Positions 61,810-64,000 of a stretch of DNA of 64,000 nt are shown piece after piece. The DNA comes from Lentzea aerocolonigenes (GTDB taxonomy: Bacteria > Actinomycetota > Actinomycetes > Mycobacteriales > Pseudonocardiaceae): positions 1 to 64,000 of the forward strand of contig NZ_BBOJ01000023.1 of the NCBI RefSeq assembly GCF_000974445.1, given 5' to 3'. The position numbers and the translations under genes are program-made. Each line of letters opens with the position of its first letter. The first letter of the stretch is position 1. The notes beneath the pieces are model-generated. The model was not told the DNA's origin and made no database searches. It saw nothing but the letters and a program-made list of their open reading frames with translations.

Positions 61810-62357
61810 CCGGTCACCCCCTTCAGTGCGACCTGTTGACCGACGAACGTCTCCCTCAGGGCTCGCAACGCGTAATACGATCTTGATTTCACCGTGCCCG
61901 GTGGTACCCCGAGCGCTTCCGCCGCCTCCGTCACGCTGCGGCCGCGGAAGTAGATCTCCATGAGCACGTCCCGGTGGTCGCTCGACAACCGGTCCAGCGC
62001 CTCCAGCACCACCACCGAGTCGACGACCTGGTCGGCGTGGTCGCGCTCGATCGGTGGCGTCGCCGGTGACTCGGCCACCTCCTGAGGACGCGCGGCCTTC
62101 GCACGCACCCGGTCCGTGACGATGTTGCGCGCCACCGTGAGCAACCAGCCGCGCACCGATCCCTTGCCGTTCACGAGGGCGTCGGGATGGCGCCACGCTC
62201 GGACGAGGGTCTCCTGGACCACGTCCTCGGCAGCCGCCCGATCGCCGGTCAACCGCGTCGCGTACGCCAGCAGAGCCCGACCGTGCTCCTCGTAGAGCGA
62301 TCGGATCAGCGCCTCGTCGGCCGCGGTCTCCCGTTTGCGGGAGAACAAAGCCGCCAT
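61806..62357 (-). CDS. ECF-family RNA polymerase sigma factor
   Basis: The 183-residue sigma factor has region 2 (EEHGRALLAYATRLTGDRAA, EDVVQETLVRAWRHPDALVN) and region 4 (LEALDRLSSDHRDVLMEIYF, RGRSVTEAAEALGVPPGTVK). GGGGAGGAG lies 7 nt before the ATG at 62357, so this start is preferred over a GTG ten codons upstream. It is paired with a ZAS anti-sigma factor, and an autoregulatory promoter is visible upstream. Confidence 0.92.
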   Translation of the reverse strand: MAALFSRKRETAADEALIRSLYEEHGRALLAYATRLTGDRAAAEDVVQETLVRAWRHPDALVNGKGSVRGWLLTVARNIVTDRVRAKAARPQEVAESPATPPIERDHADQVVDSVVVLEALDRLSSDHRDVLMEIYFRGRSVTEAAEALGVPPGTVKSRSYYALRALRETFVGQQVALKGVTG

Positions 62358-62419
62358 CCACCCACTCCTCCCCGCCCGCGAAACCACCTGCGAGCGTCCT
62401 GTTCAAGACCTCAGCCGAC

Positions 62420-62446
62420 ACACGAGCAAAAGCGGGCTTCGGTTCA
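62420..62446 (-). promoter_or_regulatory. ECF-type promoter TGAACC-N16-CGTGT
   Basis: On the minus strand TGAACC (62441-62446) is followed after 16 bp by CGTGTG (CGTGT at 62420-62424), the classical ECF GAAC-N16/17-CGT layout. It is close to the SigL-type promoter of mycobacteria as I recall it. The expected transcript starts about 55 nt before the ECF start codon, giving autoregulation. Confidence 0.7.
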
Positions 62447-62487
62447 ACGAGGTTTCGACGAAAAAAGATTGGAGGATGTTACTGCCG

Positions 62488-63414
62488 TCAGCGGGACCGG
62501 TTGAGCTGCCCGACCAGTTCGGCCATCAACGTCTCCGGCATCACGTTGATGAACATCGCGTGGTCGGTCGCCGGGTCGCGCATCTCCTCGGGGAAGCTGT
62601 CGATCGCGAACGGCCGGCCTGCGGGAACGTCGTAGCCGACGATGACGTGCAGGCGCGGGATCGGGAACGTCTTCGGCGGGCAGATGCCATCGGCCGACGG
62701 AAAAACCACGTGCGTGCGGTGGGACGCGCTGTCCGTGTTGTTGCCGTCCCAGCAGCTGCCGAACTCGAAGCTGCGCAACGTGGTGGCGCGCCCGCACAAC
62801 GGATATTTCGTCGTGTAGCGACCCGGTTTGTCCGTGCAGCCCCACCGCGCGCGAACGTTCGGGCCGTAGTCGTTCGTGAACGCCGCCGGATCGCCGGTGA
62901 TCATGCGCAGGAACCGCGGCATCGGCAGCACTGCGCTCACCGGGCTGCCCTCGTACCGGATCTCGACGCTCTTCGGTTGCAGCACCACGCCCGTGTTGCC
63001 GTGGACGCCGCCGCCTGGGGCGTGCGCGTCGTGGCCCGTGCCGTCGGTCAGGCGCAGCACCGGCCAGTAGTAGGTGGAGCGGTCGTTTTTCTCGCACGTC
63101 GTGGGCGCGGCCGCGAGAGAGTCGTTCGTCGAGTTCGCGTCTGCCGACTTGTTGCCCACGTACTCGTGTGTGTGGTGCGCGCCGAACGGGAGGCCCGGTG
63201 AGACGACCGGGTTGTCCGCGTTGAGGTGCCGTTCCTCGTTCGTGCCGCAGCGGATGACGAAGCTCGGCGTCACCGGATCGGTTCGCACCTGATCGAGCTC
63301 GCTGACGTACTGGTCGGCGCTGGACGTGCTGCCGCAGAGCACGACTACCGAGGCCACGAGCACGAGAACCGCGACCGCCGCGACTGCGAGCGTCAGCGGT
63401 TTGGTCTTGGCCAC
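62488..63414 (-). CDS. DUF1996 domain exported protein
   Basis: The 308-residue protein has an N-terminal signal anchor (LTLAVAAVAVLVLVASVVVL). DUF1996 follows, with FVIRCGTNEERHLNADNPVV, GLPFGAHHTHEYVGNKSADA and RTHVVFPSADGICPPKTFPI. The CGST after the helix could be a lipobox, but the position before Cys is Leu, which is unusual. Fungal and actinobacterial DUF1996 proteins are secreted and lack an assigned reaction. GTG start chosen next to the helix. Confidence 0.82.
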   Translation of the reverse strand: MAKTKPLTLAVAAVAVLVLVASVVVLCGSTSSADQYVSELDQVRTDPVTPSFVIRCGTNEERHLNADNPVVSPGLPFGAHHTHEYVGNKSADANSTNDSLAAAPTTCEKNDRSTYYWPVLRLTDGTGHDAHAPGGGVHGNTGVVLQPKSVEIRYEGSPVSAVLPMPRFLRMITGDPAAFTNDYGPNVRARWGCTDKPGRYTTKYPLCGRATTLRSFEFGSCWDGNNTDSASHRTHVVFPSADGICPPKTFPIPRLHVIVGYDVPAGRPFAIDSFPEEMRDPATDHAMFINVMPETLMAELVGQLNRSR

Positions 63415-63529
63415 GGCTACAGCTTGCCAAGCGGGCCAGGCGGGCAACAGGTGGCACGTCTCAGTTCGAGCGTTCGAGGTTGCTGATCGGAGGGTCAGAA
63501 TTCCACCGTCGAGTGGAAGGATGTCGTCA

Positions 63530-63955
63530 ATGACCAACACCATTCCCCGCTTCCACCTGGCGGTGCCGGTCACCGACCTGGGGAAGGCCCGCGCGTTCTA
63601 CGGAGGTGTGCTCGGCTGCCCGGAAGGCCGGTCGAGCGACCGCTGGATCGACTGGAACCTCTACGGCCACCAGTTCGTCACGCACCTGGTCGACGGGCCC
63701 GGCCCCGAGGTGGCGCACAACCCGGTCGACGGTCACGACGTGCCGGTGCCGCACTTCGGCGTGCTGCTCACCGAGGAGGCGTTCCTGCTGCTCGCGGACA
63801 AGCTGCAGGCGGCGGGCACGGAGTTCGTGATCGCGCCGTACCGGCGGTTCGCCGGGCAGCCCGGCGAGCAGTGGACGATGTTCTTCCGCGACCCGTCGGG
63901 GAACGCCATCGAGGTGAAGGCGTTCGCCGACGACTCACAGGTCTTCGCCACCTAG
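63530..63955 (+). CDS. VOC-family (glyoxalase/dioxygenase fold) protein
   Basis: The 141-residue protein has the paired beta-alpha-beta-beta-beta units: FHLAVPVTDLGKARAFYGGV at the start (metal His), YGHQFVTHLVDGPGPE, and FFRDPSGNAIEVKAF at the end (metal Glu). GGAAGG lies nine bases before this ATG; an ATG three codons earlier is too close to it. The substrate is unknown. Confidence 0.88.
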   Translation: MTNTIPRFHLAVPVTDLGKARAFYGGVLGCPEGRSSDRWIDWNLYGHQFVTHLVDGPGPEVAHNPVDGHDVPVPHFGVLLTEEAFLLLADKLQAAGTEFVIAPYRRFAGQPGEQWTMFFRDPSGNAIEVKAFADDSQVFAT

Positions 63956-64000
63956 CTGGCCGTCACCAGCGGCCGGCGGTCGTGGTCGACCACGCTGACC
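63952..64000 (-). CDS. Partial gene at the right edge, C-terminus only
   Basis: The minus strand reads VSVVDHDRRPLVTAS then a TAG stop that overlaps the VOC gene stop region. Only 15 codons are visible, so this is a tentative open frame that could belong to a larger gene to the right. Confidence 0.3.
   Translation of the reverse strand, partial: VSVVDHDRRPLVTAS

Overview
The window is chromosomal DNA of a high-GC actinobacterium. The gene content fits the Pseudonocardiales (a Lentzea/Saccharothrix/Actinosynnema-like organism); this is inferred from gene families and conserved order, not from a search. Supporting signs are a WhiB protein, GarA, an Rv1830-type MerR, an FtsR-type MerR, ANTAR and SigB/F-type stress regulators, a DUF222 HNH protein, a DUF574 methyltransferase, many GTG starts and mycobacterium-like gene blocks. 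Left edge (1-3.8 kb): the 5' part of a group II intron, reading leftward, interrupts an XRE/DUF5753 regulator gene. Beside it lie an 18-bp GC-rich repeat array, a DUF222 HNH nuclease-like gene and two small membrane proteins. Region 3.8-10.2 kb is a conserved minus-strand block, ruvC-ruvA-ruvB-yajC-secD-secF-apt, for Holliday-junction processing, Sec export and adenine salvage. | Region 10.2-32.6 kb is mixed accessory and metabolic DNA. It holds a frameshifted GGDEF protein, a cupin, hydrolases and oxidoreductases, and several regulator/target pairs with clear palindromic operators in their shared intergenic spaces (MarR, LacI, HxlR, WYL). The LacI pair controls a three-gene unit: Gfo/Idh/MocA oxidoreductase, DUF993 protein and sugar isomerase/epimerase. 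Two adjacent CNNM/HlyC-type transporters and a secreted VWA/solute-binding protein are also here. | Region 32.6-40.6 kb is the glycine-cleavage and cell-division block seen in mycobacteria: pgsA, gcvH, garA, ftsR, DUF151 nuclease, Rv1830-type merR, an orphan Clp-N protein, and gcvP behind a tandem glycine riboswitch. Region 40.6-48.2 kb is a general-stress module: ANTAR protein, STAS antagonist, an RsbW-like kinase fused to a STAS-like domain, an anti-sigma factor, a SigB/F-type sigma factor and a WhiB3/WhiD-like protein. Four promoters of the form GTKTRN-N14/15-GGGTAN in this region probably form the local regulon. argS and a membrane M50 peptidase lie between them. | Region 48.2-57.6 kb has a LuxR protein, a DUF574 methyltransferase, tRNA-Glu(CTC), and a PucR regulator divergent from a four-gene operon (Na+/solute symporter, ureohydrolase, ThDP decarboxylase, aldehyde dehydrogenase). 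That operon reads as the lower part of the arginine transaminase route from 2-ketoarginine to 4-aminobutyrate. The right end (57.6-64 kb) has an alcohol dehydrogenase with a GAF regulator, a quinone oxidoreductase-like protein, an ECF sigma/anti-sigma pair with its own TGAACC-N16-CGTGTG promoter, a DUF1996 protein, a VOC protein and the edge of one more gene.
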